The position numbers and the translations under genes were made by a program. A model generated the notes under the pieces. It was not told where the DNA came from and did not search any database. It was given only the letters and a program-made list of their open reading frames with translations. DNA of 64,000 nucleotides, taken from positions 8,930,467 to 8,994,466 of the forward strand of contig JALIRH010000001.1 of assembly GCA_023055505.1 (NCBI GenBank), written 5' to 3'. This DNA is from Callipepla californica brunnescens (taxonomy: Eukaryota; Chordata; Aves; Galliformes; Odontophoridae). Each line of letters starts with the position of its first letter. Position 1 is the stretch's first letter. Below are positions 62,441 to 64,000 of this stretch, piece after piece.

Positions 62441-64000
62441 TCCATCAGGACTCCCAAGGAAATCAAACTTCTTTACATAACTTCTAAAACTGGGGTACTT
62501 CTATTTCAATGGCTTCATAAATTCCTCAGATCCCCTGAAGGAATGAAAAATGTAACTGATGTGACCTTATTTCTGCTGCAATGTCTTCATAGATATATTT
62601 GTCACTTACAAATTATTTCTGAAGAAAGACTTTGTTCGTATTTTGCTGATTTTCACAATGCACATTCATTAGTAGAAAGTAGACTATAGCTTTCTCACTT
62701 ACTCAGTGTAACACTAATCTAATAAAACATGCCAAGTCATACAAAACTCCACTGGAATTTTAACTGCAGTTTCAAAGCCCTAATTTTGAATTAATGTCTA
62801 ATCAGACCCTGCAGGAGTATGCAGAAGGATAACTTGAATTCAGTCTCTTTTGCTTGAGGTTCTTGATGGCCTTAGGAAATGGAACAGAAAAATCCACAAA
62901 CTGCAAAAAATTCAATGAGTGAGCAGGCTAGGGAGCTAGCTTTTTGGTAAGAAAATCTAACTGTTGGATCAGCAAATTGATGAGCTACTGCTCACTGGAA
63001 GGAATTAATGTCTAATGAGGTTGTTAATCTAGTAAATTACCTTTGTATTTATAACTTTCCATTTTACAGCCAAACTACTGAAAACGCTCTAGTCAGGTGG
63101 CTTGAGAGAGATCCCAATTGCAAGCGATGAATTCTCAGAAGATAAAAAGTGTCTATTGTCTTCTCCTTACAGTCACAGTACAAAAATTCATTAATTAAAA
63201 ACCATTTCCATTGAAACAAACAAAAATTCTGACAAAACTCAAAGCATCTAGTCTATGCCAAAAGTCCAGTGTTTAAGATCTGTTCTGACACCTGAAAAAT
63301 GCAAACTATATGTGAATAAATTAAGTTACATATGAGAAAATAAACCACCAACTTCGCTGGAGCTGCAGGATGATGCAGAAATACATCTACCTCAATTAAT
63401 TCTTGTTTTTCACTATTGTTTAGATGAATCCTAATCTTTGATCACTTTTTAGTAATATCTTGTATCTATTTACTCATTTACTCCATGGGGAAAAAGTAAT
63501 AAACCCAGTAGTGATTTTTGTTCTGGTAAGGAGACATTTTGTGGTTCTTGGATGATTAGATTTGTTCTGGATGAGGAGGTGTTGGGAAGGTTTACATAAA
63601 TAATCAAGCATTTGCTCAAACACTTGCCAGTCAAAGCAAGCATTCAGTCACAGTTCAATTCTTTTTTTAAATAAGTGATTATTTTTATTGCACAATCCCA
63701 AAGAGTTTTTCCTTTTTTTCCTCTTTTATAATCTTTTTACAAAATAGTCAAAAGAGAGACCATTTGTCTCAAAGAAGTCAAATAAATGAACCCAGTTCCT
63801 TTCCCACTTTCTATATCTTTTGTTTTCAGGAATTTTCAGTGTTGAATGTAATAAAAAAAACATAACACAGTAAAACCAGAATGGAAATTTTCTTCTTTCA
63901 CAAATGCTGTGGGTGTCTTTTATGCAAAAATGAAATCTTGAACATGATGGTACAATTTAGTGCAACACAGAGAGCATCTCTGATTCATATCTGCTTTGGC
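62441..64000. other. Upstream of the recognised receptor exons; no exon confirmed
   Basis: The receptor's first exon(s) should lie here or beyond the window. Minus-strand candidates near 62817-62905 and 62700-62790 have good splice-like sites, but their phases do not fit or they contain stops. A decayed CR1-like word occurs just after 62430. Confidence 0.45.

Noticed and set aside
62698..62790. Strong GTAAGTGAG donor on the minus strand as first-exon end
   Set aside because: Every frame leading into it contains a stop or lacks a start codon with a signal peptide.
62817..62905. Possible upstream receptor exon (minus) after TTGAATTTTTTGCAG
   Set aside because: The frame that is open ends in phase 0, while the next exon needs phase 1; the phase-1 frame has a stop.

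Overview
The window reads as nuclear DNA of a bird, probably a galliform. The evidence is the number of CR1 LINE fragments, many ending in the typical avian tail (copies of ATTCTATG next to a 'ggttggaaggga' block), and two stretches resembling avian ERV LTRs. The DNA is AT-rich with long intergenic spans and vertebrate-type splice sites. No bacterial, phage, CRISPR or rRNA/tRNA feature was seen. Family and species calls are from memory of sequence patterns; no search was run.

The one protein-coding gene I can assemble lies on the minus strand in the right third (about 43.9-60.8 kb). It is split into at least 16 short exons, most under 165 bases, so no long ORF reveals it. The exons share compatible splice phases and encode the extracellular part of an interleukin-17-receptor-family protein, closest to the IL17RE / IL17RE-like branch. 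Diagnostic motifs are RLCHKWFTCEDVG, LLPCLCIEGWLAIPDARR, LAWEPACPV and GSWVKCPF. I call it IL17REL-like. The signal-peptide exon was not found and may lie beyond base 64000. No SEFIR signalling domain was found in the remaining 44 kb downstream. One intron appears to use a GC donor.

Layout: 1-12.2 kb is intergenic with CR1 fragments (4.7-5.7 and 10.4 kb). 12.2-12.8 kb is a probable ERV-related LTR. 13.2-13.5 kb is a small CpG island, the only clear promoter candidate. 14.75-15.44 kb is a very long GGAA/CCTT tetranucleotide array grading into a 14-bp unit. 16.4-16.9 kb is a second LTR-like segment. 17.9-19.6 kb holds two CR1 pieces on the minus strand. 19.6-43.6 kb is mostly unannotatable, with a CR1 at 28.9-29.7 kb and an odd GC-richer patch at 33.4-33.8 kb. 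43.6-43.9 kb is another CR1 just past the receptor gene. Within and beyond the receptor gene lie a CR1 tail at 59.8 kb and a scrambled CR1 at 61.4-62.4 kb.

The rest is simple repeats and sequence in which I see no gene.
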